This document shows positions 18,782 through 28,425 of a stretch of DNA of 64,000 nucleotides, piece by piece. The translations under genes were made by a program, and so were the position numbers. The notes below the pieces were generated by a model. It worked only from the letters and a program-made list of their open reading frames with translations, was not told where the DNA came from and searched no databases. Each line of letters opens with the position of its first letter. Position 1 is the first letter of the stretch. Source of the DNA: Bacillota bacterium (GTDB lineage Bacteria > Bacillota > Clostridia > Christensenellales > Aristaeellaceae); contig JAEZIN010000018.1 of NCBI GenBank assembly GCA_023436585.1, positions 129,520 through 193,519 on the forward strand, written 5' to 3'.

Positions 18782-20308
18782 TCATTGGATACCGATATCA
18801 TCCAACAACACTTCCCCGTTTATGCATGTGACTGCAAGCATGCATTCGCCGCTTTCCGGCCGGGCAAATGGGACCGGGAGCGCATGCCAGCCTGCCGGTA
18901 TCTCAAGTGCTTCATGCCATATGCCTATCCTGAGTGACAGGCTTCCAGACCCCTTTGCCGTTAACGCAACAACGCCCTCCCTTGCACCAAGGAACCTGTA
19001 GGATGCGCTGTCTCCCGGCAGCAAGCGCACGACGAGGTTTTCCTCCTCCGGCTGGCTTTCCCCGCCGTAGCGCTGGTAATTAGGCTTTCCTGTTTTGCCG
19101 TTTGCGAACAGTATGGTCAGGCCGTCCTCCATCCTGTATTCCGCTCCGGGCATCCTTTGGGATACCGCGCCGCACGCGTCATAATGCTCGGCCGGGATGG
19201 ATACCGGCGCTTCCCGCTTCAGGGCCCGGAACACGCCGGGATTGATTTGGGGTTCGGCGATAGCCTGTAAAAAGCCGTCGAAAATCTCAACTGCGCGCCT
19301 GCTTTCAAGCAGCTGCTCCCCATCAAGGTGGCGGATCAGCTCATCCCACTCCTTGGGCCGTGGGAAGGTGACGGGAGAATTTGAGCAGTCCATTTTCTTG
19401 TAGCTCCAAAAGGACCAGGAGATGTTTTCCCGCTCGTACAGCGGGAAAACAGCCGTGTACCATTCCAGGTTGTTTTCTCCGCCCTCGCCCATAAAAAGAG
19501 GCATGTTCAGCCTTTCCCGGTATTGCAAATAAGGCAGAATGCTCTCCCGGTCGGGGTTCGACCAGTATTTGTGAAACTGCAGCATGCAGTTATCGTCCAA
19601 TGGCTCGTTTTGAAGCGGCTCAAATATGGAAAAATCGGTGGCCCAGTGCACGCCCTCCACAATAATGAGATGGTTTTGATCCTCCTCCCGGACCGCCTGT
19701 ACAAGCTGCCGGTACAAAGGGAGCACCATGGCATTGTAGCCGCTGAACCATTCGGGCAGCGGTTCGTTAAGAAGGTCATACCCGGCCACCGTTGTTTCGT
19801 TCCGATAGCGCCGGGCCAGCATGCGCCACAGGTCGATCAATTCGTGTTGGTAATCCGGGTTTTCAAACAGCTCCGGCCTGTCCGCCTCGCAGTCGTCTAT
19901 GTTCGTGCCCGTCTGCCCTCCCGGCGCGCCGTGCATGTCCAGGATGACCAGCAGTCCATGCTTTTTGCACCAGGCAATCAGCCGGTCGATCCTTAGCAAT
20001 GTCTCCTCTTGCGCAAGGTGGCGGGCATTTATGGGCAGGCGCACCGAGTTGAAGCCTTGCTTTGCTATCAGCTCCATATCGCCTTCGGTGATATACCGTT
20101 CCCCGTACTCCCGCCAGAAGCGGCCGGCATACGCTTCGCCGCACAAGCCCTCGATGAGCGCTTCCATCCTCCTGGGGCGGTCACACTTGCCGTACAGCTT
20201 CCACATGTACCCCTCCGGCAAAAACCATCCGCCCAGCCCGAAGCCGCGCAGGAGGATAGGTTTTCCGTCCAGTGTTAGTTCCTGTCCCGAGGCTTTTACA
20301 AAGCCCAT
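18782..20308 (-). CDS. Glycoside hydrolase family 5 (cellulase/exoglucanase-like), cytoplasmic
   Basis: The 508-residue protein has a GH5 TIM barrel. Marker motifs are RLPIN near 90, DMHGAPGGQ at 124-132, the acid/base YDLLNEP with Glu182, and the nucleophile segment MGEGG with Glu275. The last 120 residues form a beta-rich C-terminal domain. No signal peptide is present, so it acts inside the cell. Its start lies five bases after the stop of the permease gene. This fits hydrolysis of an imported oligosaccharide, likely beta-linked. GH5 covers many specificities, so the substrate remains open. Confidence 0.9.
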   Translation of the reverse strand: MGFVKASGQELTLDGKPILLRGFGLGGWFLPEGYMWKLYGKCDRPRRMEALIEGLCGEAYAGRFWREYGERYITEGDMELIAKQGFNSVRLPINARHLAQEETLLRIDRLIAWCKKHGLLVILDMHGAPGGQTGTNIDDCEADRPELFENPDYQHELIDLWRMLARRYRNETTVAGYDLLNEPLPEWFSGYNAMVLPLYRQLVQAVREEDQNHLIIVEGVHWATDFSIFEPLQNEPLDDNCMLQFHKYWSNPDRESILPYLQYRERLNMPLFMGEGGENNLEWYTAVFPLYERENISWSFWSYKKMDCSNSPVTFPRPKEWDELIRHLDGEQLLESRRAVEIFDGFLQAIAEPQINPGVFRALKREAPVSIPAEHYDACGAVSQRMPGAEYRMEDGLTILFANGKTGKPNYQRYGGESQPEEENLVVRLLPGDSASYRFLGAREGVVALTAKGSGSLSLRIGIWHEALEIPAGWHALPVPFARPESGECMLAVTCINGEVLLDDIGIQ

Positions 20309-20312
20309 CCTC

Positions 20313-21143
20313 TCACCCCTTTACCGCGCCGTCAGCAATGCCCTGCAATATCCGCCTTTGGAAAAGGCCGTAGAAAACGATCATGGGCACGGCCGCCAGA
20401 ATCAGCGCACTTAGTATCGCCGTCCAGTCGCTTTGGTATTGCCCGAACAATGTGTTGGTGGAAAGCAGCAGTGTGTATTTTTCATTGCGGCTCACCACGA
20501 TCAGGGGCAGCAGAAAGTCGTTCCACACCCACAGCACATTGGTGATCACCACCGTGGCGGTGATGGGTGTCAAAAGCGGCATCAGAACGCGGAAGAAGGT
20601 CATGAAAAGGCCGCACCCGTCGATGGCGGCCGCCTCCTCCAGCTCATAGGGAATGCCCTTGACAAAGCCGTGGTACAAAAACACGGCCATGCTCACACCT
20701 AGCCCCGCGTACACAAGGGAAAGGCCCAGCAGCGAGTTTTTGATGCCCAGCGACAGCACCACCCGGTACAAGGGGATCATGATGGAGCTGAAGGGAATCA
20801 GCATGGAGAACACAAACAGCGAAAAGAGAAAGCTTGAAAGCTTCGTCTTCGTCCGACACAACCGCCAGCCGGCCAGGGCGGAAAACAGCACCATCATCCC
20901 CACGCCGCACACGGCCAGGACAACGGTGTTCACAAGGGACCTAAAATAATGCATCTTGTCCAGCGTGCGTATGTAGTTGTCCAGCTTGAGCTGCCTGGGC
21001 AGGGACATCACGTTCACCAGCAGTTCCCCGTTGGTCTTGAAGGAGTTCATCAGCGCCATCCATAAGGGGAACAGGCATACAAGGGCCGCCGCCGATAAAA
21101 AGACATATGCCGCAGTGCCGAAGATCCGCTTTTTCGTCTTCAC
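20313..21143 (-). CDS. Carbohydrate ABC transporter permease (MalG type)
   Basis: The 276-residue protein has six hydrophobic segments and the MalG-class EAA loop (ELEEAAAIDGCG), which contacts the ATPase. The GTG start overlaps the stop codon of the upstream permease by four bases and has AAGGAG in the coding end of that gene, so translation is coupled. It forms the membrane channel with the MalF-type partner. No ATPase gene lies in the locus; Firmicutes commonly share an MsmK/UgpC-type ATPase encoded elsewhere. Confidence 0.92.
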   Translation of the reverse strand: MKTKKRIFGTAAYVFLSAAALVCLFPLWMALMNSFKTNGELLVNVMSLPRQLKLDNYIRTLDKMHYFRSLVNTVVLAVCGVGMMVLFSALAGWRLCRTKTKLSSFLFSLFVFSMLIPFSSIMIPLYRVVLSLGIKNSLLGLSLVYAGLGVSMAVFLYHGFVKGIPYELEEAAAIDGCGLFMTFFRVLMPLLTPITATVVITNVLWVWNDFLLPLIVVSRNEKYTLLLSTNTLFGQYQSDWTAILSALILAAVPMIVFYGLFQRRILQGIADGAVKG

Positions 21144-22018
21144 AGTTCCTGCTCCTTGCTTTTCATCAGCTTCAATTGGACCATGGTCACCGCCAGTACG
21201 CATAGAAACAACACCGTGGATTTCGCCGTGGCATAGCCGTAGCGGACATTCCCGCGGAAGGCCTCCTCATAAATATTCACCGCCACGGCCTGGGTGGCCC
21301 GGCCGGGACCGCCGCCGGTCAATGTATAGATAACGTCAAACACCTGGAAGGAGGCGTTCAGCGTCCAGAATACGCAAATGGTAAGAGCTGGACTGATCAT
21401 GGGAAACACCACGCGCCAGAAAACCTGCCATGCGTTGGCGCCGTCCAGCCTGGCCGCCTCTGTCAGTTGAGGAGATACCCCCTGCAGCGCGGCCATGTAG
21501 ATAATCATGAGGTATCCGGCGATACCCCAGATGGATACGGTGACGATGGCGATAAAGGCGTAATTGGGATCACCGATCCAGGAATGGTCAAGGAACGCAA
21601 AGCCCCAGTTGTCGGCCATGAAGTACAGCACCTTGGTAAAGATAAACATCCACATATACCCGCCGATGACCATGCTGATCATGTTGGGCAGGTAAAAGAC
21701 GGTGCGGAAAAGACCCTTCATCCGCCTGCGGGATTCAATGACCACCGCCAGCGTCATGGCGCATACATTGGCCAGGATCACCATGACGGCCACATACTTT
21801 GCCGTAAAGGCCATGGCGCGCCAGAAGTAGGTGTCGGACAGAATCTCCCTGAAATTATCCAGCCCCACGAATTGAAAGGCTTTGCTGATGCCGTTCCAGT
21901 CGGTCATGGCATAGTAAAGGCCGGAGGCGGCGGGATACAGCTTGAAGGCGGCATATACCAACAGGGCAGGGAAAACGAACAAAAGCAGCTGCAGGTTCTG
22001 CCTGGCTTTTGATTTCAA
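21140..22018 (-). CDS. Carbohydrate ABC transporter permease (MalF/UgpA type)
   Basis: The 292-residue protein has six membrane segments and the EAA loop QLTEAARLDGANAWQVF that docks the ATPase. It is the first permease after the binding protein gene and overlaps the second permease gene by four bases. Together they should import the oligosaccharide captured by the binding protein. Confidence 0.92.
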   Translation of the reverse strand: MKSKARQNLQLLLFVFPALLVYAAFKLYPAASGLYYAMTDWNGISKAFQFVGLDNFREILSDTYFWRAMAFTAKYVAVMVILANVCAMTLAVVIESRRRMKGLFRTVFYLPNMISMVIGGYMWMFIFTKVLYFMADNWGFAFLDHSWIGDPNYAFIAIVTVSIWGIAGYLMIIYMAALQGVSPQLTEAARLDGANAWQVFWRVVFPMISPALTICVFWTLNASFQVFDVIYTLTGGGPGRATQAVAVNIYEEAFRGNVRYGYATAKSTVLFLCVLAVTMVQLKLMKSKEQEL

Positions 22019-22099
22019 ACACTTCCCTCCCTTCGGTTTGGATAAATTGCGGGCAGCAGGCTTGCCTGCTGCCCGCGGCTGATATGAACGTATTAACGA

Positions 22100-23344
22100 T
22101 TAATTGAGTTTGTTGGCATTTTGGAAGGCTTTATCCATCCGCTCAATGAACTGGTCCTGCGTCACGGTGCCCACGTAGTATTCCTGCAGCAGCTTACCCT
22201 GCTCGTCTGTGACGGCATTGGGCAGCACCAGGTCCTGATAGGCGCGGCCCTGGGCCACGAAGCTTGAAGCGTCGGCCACCCAGGACTTGGCTTCAAAGGT
22301 GTGCACGGTGGCCAGCGGGTTGAATACGCAGCTTTCGAAGAGGGCGGAGGAGTCCTTGTCGTCCAGCACGTAGTTGGCGAACTTAAGCGCCAGGTCCATT
22401 TCCTTGCTGCCGGGGTACACCGCCAGCGTGGTGGAGGTGGACAGGTTCACCCTGGTACATTCTATATTGTCGTTGACCGGCAGCGGGAACACGCCCAGCT
22501 TCATATCGGGGTTGGTTTCCATAATGGTGCCTGCGGCCCAGGTGCCCTGCACGAACATGGCGGCCTTGCCCATGGCGAAATCGGCGGCGCCGGCCTGGGA
22601 CCCTTCTTCCATGGCACGCTCAGTGCCGTTTTGCATGATCACGTCGATGGGTCCGAAGATATCGCGGACCTCCGCGTAGGAGCCTTCATCCTTATACATT
22701 CTGGCTACCCAGTCAGGAAGCTCACCGGAAACCTTGCCGCCAAGGGTCAGCGCGGTCATCAGCTGGGGCACCCACTGCTCCTGATAGGCCAGCATAAAGG
22801 GCGTGTAGCCTTTTACCTTGAGGGCCTCACAAACGGCCTTCAGCTCGGTGAGGGTGTTAGGCGGGGTCAGGCCGCATGCTTCGAAGATGGCCTTGTTGTA
22901 CAGTACGCCCCAGGCCTGGCTCTCGATGGGCACAGCCATCAGCTTTCCGTCCACGGAAACGGTGGCCTTCACGTTTTCGTAGATCTTGGCGGCCAGAGGC
23001 TCATTGCCAAGGTCCGTCAAGTGCCCGGCCTTGTTGTACAGGCTGATGTTGTTGGCGTGCAGGGTGTACAGGTCGGGGGCGTCGTCGCCTGCCAAGCGCG
23101 CCTGCAGCACACTCTCATACTGGTCGGAGCTGGGCATTTCCAGCGTCACCTTGACGCTTACGTTCTCCTCAGCCAGCATCTTTGCTTCAAACTGCTCCAC
23201 ATAAGCCTGCCACTGGTCCATGTACTGGGGGAAGCTCATCATGATGTTCAGCTCCGCCTCCCGGGGAGCCTGTGCCGCCATCGCCGGCGCAAAAAGGGAA
23301 AGCGCCAGGGTCAGGGCAAGGGTCAATACGACCAATTTTTTCAT
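22100..23344 (-). CDS. Extracellular sugar-binding protein of ABC transporter
   Basis: The 414-residue protein is a family 1 extracellular solute-binding protein for carbohydrates. It has a signal peptide (MKKLVVLTLALTLALSLFA), and the mature part shows the usual pattern (AKMLAEE, GDDAPDLYTLH, a GKAAMFVQGTWAAG loop). Oddly, the signal peptide ends AMAAQA and has no lipobox cysteine, whereas most Gram-positive binding proteins are lipoproteins. It may be released, or held by the permease alone. GGAGG precedes the ATG. It is the first gene of the binding protein-permease-permease-GH5 unit, next to the YesM/YesN genes. Confidence 0.9.
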   Translation of the reverse strand: MKKLVVLTLALTLALSLFAPAMAAQAPREAELNIMMSFPQYMDQWQAYVEQFEAKMLAEENVSVKVTLEMPSSDQYESVLQARLAGDDAPDLYTLHANNISLYNKAGHLTDLGNEPLAAKIYENVKATVSVDGKLMAVPIESQAWGVLYNKAIFEACGLTPPNTLTELKAVCEALKVKGYTPFMLAYQEQWVPQLMTALTLGGKVSGELPDWVARMYKDEGSYAEVRDIFGPIDVIMQNGTERAMEEGSQAGAADFAMGKAAMFVQGTWAAGTIMETNPDMKLGVFPLPVNDNIECTRVNLSTSTTLAVYPGSKEMDLALKFANYVLDDKDSSALFESCVFNPLATVHTFEAKSWVADASSFVAQGRAYQDLVLPNAVTDEQGKLLQEYYVGTVTQDQFIERMDKAFQNANKLN

Positions 23345-23469
23345 GGGAACCCTCCTTTAATTTCTGTTCGGTCACGAACGATGGCTTGATTGTATCTTCT
23401 TTTCCCATAAAAAACATTGTCATTTCATAGCCTGTACTTTTGTCAATGTTTAAGGACACAAGCCAGGGC

Positions 23470-24567
23470 TCAGGAGCCTGCCTTCACCATTTCCCCCGGC
23501 GTCATGCCATAAAAGCGCTTGAATGCCTTATAAAAATGGGCGATGTCCGCAAAGCCGGTCAATTCCCCCGTTTCCTTAACGGGTACACGCAGTACACAGA
23601 GCAGTTCCTTGGCCTTTTCCATGCGCAGCCGCATCACGAATTCAGAAAAATTATCGCCCGTATGACTTTTAAACGCCTTGCTTAAATATTCCCTCGTCAC
23701 AAAGAACCGGCCCGCCGTCTCTTCCAGCGTGATGCCCTTACTGGCGTTCTCCCGTACATAGCGGACAACGCCTTCCATATCCAGCCGGCCGCGGGCGCGG
23801 ATGAGCTTCTCCATGCCGGCGGCGGCCGCCGTGTAGACTATCTGCACGTGATGCAGCATGGCATCATAGGTGGCATCCTGGCTGAAAACAAACGAGGATT
23901 CCACTTTGGAAAGCACATCCGCAACAGTAAACCCTTCCGCCGCGATGTGGCGCTGCAGCGCGCCCATCAGATCATAATACAGCGCCACCAGCAGCCCCTT
24001 TTGCGGCTCCCCTTCGTTTTTTGTGCCGGGCAAAGAGATCAGCCTGTCAAAGCAGCGTTCCAGTATTTCCGGCTTTCCGGAACGAAGGCATTCCAGCAAG
24101 GCGGAGCGCTGAGAAAGGTATTCTCCGATCCAGCTTACATGCAAAAAGCCGTCCATCCCCTGGGGCTGATCAAATGAAGCATGCCTTGATTCCGAAAGCT
24201 CCTGAACACACTTTCCCAACTGCTTGTTCAGTTCTTCTGGCTTTACGGGCTTTAACAGATAATCCGTCACGCCAAGGTGCATGGCGCTGCGAATATAATT
24301 GAAATCATCGTAACCGCTGATGATGACCACCCTGGCCCGCCTATCGGTTTCCCTTACCTTTTCCAGAAGGGATATGCCATTCTGGCCCGGCATCCTGATA
24401 TCGGTCAATATGATATCCGGCTTCAACCGGCGGATCAGCTCCAGGCCGTATTCGCCGTCGGAGGCCTCGCCGACAATACTGAGGTTCAAACGTTCCCACT
24501 GCCCCAGGCTTTTGATCACTTCCCTGGTCCAGGGCTCATCGTCAATCAGGACAACGGTGTAGGCCAT
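23470..24567 (-). CDS. YesN-type response regulator (REC plus AraC HTH)
   Basis: The 365-residue protein has an N-terminal receiver domain with acidic pocket Asp9/Asp10, phospho-acceptor Asp56 (ILTDIRMPG) and the conserved Lys in LLKPVKPEE. A C-terminal AraC-type DNA-binding domain (ETAGRFFVTREYLSKAFKSH, ending FYKAFKRFYGMTPGEMV) follows. It overlaps the histidine kinase gene by 22 bases. Regulators of this class activate the adjacent carbohydrate ABC transporter genes, which fits the neighbours here. Confidence 0.92.
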   Translation of the reverse strand: MAYTVVLIDDEPWTREVIKSLGQWERLNLSIVGEASDGEYGLELIRRLKPDIILTDIRMPGQNGISLLEKVRETDRRARVVIISGYDDFNYIRSAMHLGVTDYLLKPVKPEELNKQLGKCVQELSESRHASFDQPQGMDGFLHVSWIGEYLSQRSALLECLRSGKPEILERCFDRLISLPGTKNEGEPQKGLLVALYYDLMGALQRHIAAEGFTVADVLSKVESSFVFSQDATYDAMLHHVQIVYTAAAAGMEKLIRARGRLDMEGVVRYVRENASKGITLEETAGRFFVTREYLSKAFKSHTGDNFSEFVMRLRMEKAKELLCVLRVPVKETGELTGFADIAHFYKAFKRFYGMTPGEMVKAGS

Positions 24568-26339
24568 GCTTCTTCCTCCCTTGACGCGGGCAGCAGGATG
24601 GTAACGTTTGTTCCCTGCCCGGGTTCGCTTTCCACACTCACCCCGTACGGCGCGCCATACTTTAAACGGATTCTGGAATTGACATTGTTCAGCCCAATAT
24701 GGGCGCTGGAGGCGATGGCGTTATCGGCCCCTTTTGCCAGTTCTTCGCGGATATATGCCAGCCTGTCCGGCGCCATGCCCAGCCCGTTATCAGATACGCT
24801 CAGCAGCATGTCACTTTCGCCGGCCGCCCTGGCGGAAAGGGTGATCTCCCATACGCCAGGCTTTTCCGACAGGCCGTGCTCCAGGCTGTTTTCCACCATG
24901 GGCTGCAAAATGAGCTTGGGGATCAGCACCGTGAGCCACTCCGGCGCGATGTCGCAGACCACCTTGATACGACTGCCGAACCGCTGGTTCTGTATGGCCA
25001 GGTAGCTGTCCAGATACTTGATTTCCTCTCCCAGGGGCACCATTTCCTTGGAAAAGCTCAGGGAATAGCGGAGGATGTCGCTCAAATCCACCGTTACGCC
25101 ATAGATTTCCGGCGCGTTTTTCTTCAGCGCCATGCCGCCGATGCTCTGCAATGTGTTGTACAAAAAGTGCGGGTTAATCTGCGCTTGAAGCGCCCGAAGC
25201 TGCGCGGAACGCTTTTCGATTTTCGTTTGAAACTTCTGGGCGATCAGCTCCTGATTCCTTACGATCATCAGGTGGAAGCTCTCCTCCAGCCGGCCGATTT
25301 CATCGGTGCGCAGGCTTGCGTTTTCCTTTAGGCTGTATTCGCGGATGGTCACATGCTGCATTTCCTCAGCCAGCCGCATGATGGGGCGGCTTACGATGCG
25401 CGTGAATAAAAGGGACAGGCCCAAAGCACCCAGCAGCGCAAAGGCCGCGGCCAGAACGCCGACCAGCAGCGTTTGGCTCAGCGGGGACGCGATGACGCTG
25501 CCGGGGACCAATTGCAGGATTTGCAGCTTTCCCCGGCTGACAGGCCCGTAAAAAAGATAGTTTTGCTGATAAAGCCCTTCCCCGCGAGTGGTGGCAGGCA
25601 ATGAACCGAGCAATTCTTTCAGTTTTAAATCATCCCAGGCTTTTGTCCCCTCATCCGTCGCGGCCACCAATTGACCCGCGTCATTCATCAGCAGCAGCGT
25701 CTCGCCTGAATTGGACCGGATGTTGTTCATCAGGTCAAGGAAGGCAGAGGGCTTTAACCGGATCACCGCCAGGGCCAGGGGCGTATTCGTCTCAAACCGG
25801 TTAATTTGATGCATGGCCAGAACCTCACTGCCCTCCCGCAAGAGAACCATGTTGGTCTGCAGTCCTTCCCCTCGGGAGCGCCACATGGCCAGTTTGTCTC
25901 CCGTTTCCAGCAGGGTGGCCCCGGAGCGTTTGGCCGAAAGCACCGTACCGTTTTGCAGGTTGTAAATCTCAATGGAATTAATGTTGGCGTCCATGCTGAT
26001 CATGGCGTTCAGGGCGGTTATCAGCCGCCACCGGGCAGCGTAATCCAGTTCGCCTTCCGGCCGGCACCATTCCTGGATGTCCGCCTTTGTTTCCTTGTCC
26101 ACCTCCAGGGTATAGAACTGTTCGGCGTACCCCTTGAGGCTCAATTCGAACCTTTCCTGAAGCCAGCCGATGCTCATATGGCGTATACCGATTACCTGGC
26201 CGTGCAGGGAGTCATACGTTGTTCGCATGGCAAAACCGGTAACCAGCAGCACAAGAACGATGGATATGCCCGCCGTGCCCAAAAACAGCTTCCGCCGAAG
26301 CGGCAGCGCCTTGCGTTTCTCATGTCCGTTTTTCGCCAT
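24546..26339 (-). CDS. YesM-type sensor histidine kinase
   Basis: The 597-residue membrane kinase has two membrane helices (about residues 18-38 and 280-305) flanking an extracellular sensor region. A HAMP linker, a HisKA_7TM/His_kinase domain with QINPHFLYNTLQSIGG (phosphorylated His) and a C-terminal ATPase (LQPMVENSLEHGL, SDNGLGM) follow. It is the first gene of the two-component pair and senses an extracellular sugar or a ligand-bound binding protein. It should phosphorylate the YesN-type regulator. Confidence 0.92.
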   Translation of the reverse strand: MAKNGHEKRKALPLRRKLFLGTAGISIVLVLLVTGFAMRTTYDSLHGQVIGIRHMSIGWLQERFELSLKGYAEQFYTLEVDKETKADIQEWCRPEGELDYAARWRLITALNAMISMDANINSIEIYNLQNGTVLSAKRSGATLLETGDKLAMWRSRGEGLQTNMVLLREGSEVLAMHQINRFETNTPLALAVIRLKPSAFLDLMNNIRSNSGETLLLMNDAGQLVAATDEGTKAWDDLKLKELLGSLPATTRGEGLYQQNYLFYGPVSRGKLQILQLVPGSVIASPLSQTLLVGVLAAAFALLGALGLSLLFTRIVSRPIMRLAEEMQHVTIREYSLKENASLRTDEIGRLEESFHLMIVRNQELIAQKFQTKIEKRSAQLRALQAQINPHFLYNTLQSIGGMALKKNAPEIYGVTVDLSDILRYSLSFSKEMVPLGEEIKYLDSYLAIQNQRFGSRIKVVCDIAPEWLTVLIPKLILQPMVENSLEHGLSEKPGVWEITLSARAAGESDMLLSVSDNGLGMAPDRLAYIREELAKGADNAIASSAHIGLNNVNSRIRLKYGAPYGVSVESEPGQGTNVTILLPASREEEAWPTPLS

Positions 26340-26485
26340 GCTCCGTCACCCCATAGCCGGTTTGGGTTGATTGTACACCATACCCTTGTGAAATACAACG
26401 CGCGGATAGGATTGGAAAAGGCTTGCCCGCGGCTTTCCAGTCGTTCGTTTTGGAAGTGTGCCTTTTGCAAAGGAGCCTTTTTTCT

Positions 26486-26514
26486 TTTACTTTCCACATG
26501 GATTATGGTACAAT
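26486..26514 (+). promoter_or_regulatory. Probable sigma-A promoter of the rimO operon
   Basis: TTTACT, 17 bases and TACAAT lie about 55 bases before the rimO start codon. Confidence 0.6.
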
Positions 26515-26569
26515 GGCTAAGGTATGCAAAAGGATATTCCCCATTTATGCCCCTGAAGGAGTTATGTCA

Positions 26570-27883
26570 ATGCCCGCAACCGTCGGCGTGGTTTCCCTTG
26601 GCTGCACCAAAAACAGGGTGGATACCGAGCAGATGCTGGGTATCCTCCGTCAAAACGGATATCAAATCATTCCAGATGCAAAAAGCGCTGAAATATTGAT
26701 CGTCAACACCTGCGGCTTTATCGAATCGGCGAAAACGGAATCCATCGAAACTATTCTGGAAATGGCCGGTCACAAGAAGACAGGTGCCTGCCGGCTGCTG
26801 GTGGTTACCGGCTGCCTGGCCCAGCGGTATTCCCAAGAGCTGATGAACGATATGCCGGAAATAGACCTCATCCTGGGTGTCAACCAGTATGGGCGGCTGG
26901 TATCCGCCATTGAAAGCGCTCTTTCCGGCAACCGCAGCGCCTATTGCTCGGCCTCCGATGCCTTTTTGGAAACCGACCGCGTTTTGACCACCCCCACCTA
27001 TTCCGCCTACATACGCATCGGCGACGGCTGCGACAACCGCTGCGCCTTCTGCGCCATTCCTTTAATCCGTGGCCGCTACCGTTCCAGGCCGATGGAAAGC
27101 ATCCTTTCAGAAGTGGAAAGCCTGGCCCGCCAGGGCGTTCGGGAGCATGTGCTGGTGGCCCAGGATACCACCCGCTACGGCACCGACTGGCAAAAAACCT
27201 CCCTGCTGCCCGAGCTTATGCAAAAGGCCGCCAAAATTGAAGGCGTGGATTGGCTCAGGGTTTTGTACTGCTATCCCGACGAAGCGGATATCGCGCTGCT
27301 TGATACCATGGCGCAAACGCCCAACATCTGCAAGTACCTCGACCTGCCCATCCAGCATATCGATCCTAAGATTTTGCGCCGCATGCGCAGAAGGGGCGAT
27401 CCCAGTCACATCCGCGCCTTGCTTGCGGCCGCCAGGGAGCGCGGCTTCGCGTTGCGCACCTCCATCATCGTCGGTTTCCCCGGTGAAACAGAGGATGATT
27501 TCAGCCGCCTATGCGACTTTATACGGGAGCAGCAGTTTGATCGCCTGGGCGCTTTCGCCTTCTCCCCCGAGGAGGGGACGCCGGCCGCCGATATGGAGGA
27601 TCAAATCCCGCAGGAAGTGCGGGAAGAACGCCTGGACAAGCTGATGAAGCTGCAGGCTTCCATTTCCCAAAGCTGCAACCAGCTTCGGGTGGGCACCACC
27701 ACCAAGGTGCTGATCACCGGCGAACGCGGAAACGGTACATATGCCGGCCGATCAGAGTGGGAAGCGCCTGAAATCGACGGTGAGATACTGTTCACCTCCC
27801 CCGTGCCACTTCAGGTTGGATCGTTCTGTAACGTGCGCATCATAAAGGCAAAGACATATGACCTGATGGGAGAAAAAGCATGA
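26570..27883 (+). CDS. rimO: Ribosomal protein S12 methylthiotransferase RimO
   Basis: RimO methylthiolates an aspartate of ribosomal protein S12 using two [4Fe-4S] clusters and SAM. The 437-residue protein has the N-terminal MTTase domain with cysteines 12, 48 and 82, the radical SAM motif CDNRCAFC (Cys154/158/161) and a C-terminal TRAM domain. The ATG at this position has AAGGAG eight bases upstream; an ATG two codons earlier is too close to it. It overlaps pgsA by four bases, in the gene order rimO-pgsA-cinA-recA common in Clostridia. Confidence 0.95.
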   Translation: MPATVGVVSLGCTKNRVDTEQMLGILRQNGYQIIPDAKSAEILIVNTCGFIESAKTESIETILEMAGHKKTGACRLLVVTGCLAQRYSQELMNDMPEIDLILGVNQYGRLVSAIESALSGNRSAYCSASDAFLETDRVLTTPTYSAYIRIGDGCDNRCAFCAIPLIRGRYRSRPMESILSEVESLARQGVREHVLVAQDTTRYGTDWQKTSLLPELMQKAAKIEGVDWLRVLYCYPDEADIALLDTMAQTPNICKYLDLPIQHIDPKILRRMRRRGDPSHIRALLAAARERGFALRTSIIVGFPGETEDDFSRLCDFIREQQFDRLGAFAFSPEEGTPAADMEDQIPQEVREERLDKLMKLQASISQSCNQLRVGTTTKVLITGERGNGTYAGRSEWEAPEIDGEILFTSPVPLQVGSFCNVRIIKAKTYDLMGEKA

Positions 27884-28425
27884 ACCTGCCCAACCGCCTG
27901 TCCCTTGCGCGCGTATTGATGATCCCTGTATGCGTAGCGCTGATGTACGCGGGAACGCCGGTCTTTCAATGGCTGGCGCTTGCTGCTTTCCTCATCGCCT
28001 CCTTTACAGACTTTTTGGACGGGCACATCGCCAGATCACGGAATCTGGTCACTGATTTTGGCAAATTCATTGATCCGGTGGCCGATAAACTGCTGGTTTT
28101 GAGCGTACTGATCATGCTCTCCTCCCAAGGAAAAATTCCCGCGTGGATGACGGTCATCGTTTTGGCCAGGGAGCTTTCCGTCGACGGGCTGCGCATGGTA
28201 GCGTCGCTGACTGGCAAGGTGATCGCGGCAGGCAAGCTTGGCAAAATCAAGACCGTGACGCAGATGGTGACCATTTCCCTTCTCCTTGTGGACAACTGGC
28301 CCTTTGGCGCTTTCCCGGTTTCCGGCATCCTGTCGTATGCCATGGTGGCCATCACCTTATGGTCCGGCGTGGATTACTTTGTAAAGAACCGTTCCGTTTT
28401 GTCTTTTCAGGAGGAGCAGAAATGA
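27880..28425 (+). CDS. pgsA: CDP-diacylglycerol--glycerol-3-phosphate 3-phosphatidyltransferase
   Basis: The 181-residue membrane enzyme makes phosphatidylglycerol phosphate. The CDP-alcohol phosphotransferase signature DG-x2-AR-x8-G-x3-D-x3-D is complete, from Asp47-Gly48 through Ala51-Arg52 and Gly61 to Asp65 and Asp69. Several membrane helices surround it. Its start and stop overlap rimO and cinA by four bases each, so the three are translationally coupled. Confidence 0.95.
   Translation: MNLPNRLSLARVLMIPVCVALMYAGTPVFQWLALAAFLIASFTDFLDGHIARSRNLVTDFGKFIDPVADKLLVLSVLIMLSSQGKIPAWMTVIVLARELSVDGLRMVASLTGKVIAAGKLGKIKTVTQMVTISLLLVDNWPFGAFPVSGILSYAMVAITLWSGVDYFVKNRSVLSFQEEQK

Noticed and set aside
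22301..23389. 362-codon plus-strand ORF antisense to the sugar-binding protein
   Set aside because: Shadow of a well-supported solute-binding protein; low-complexity His/Gly/Val-rich translation.
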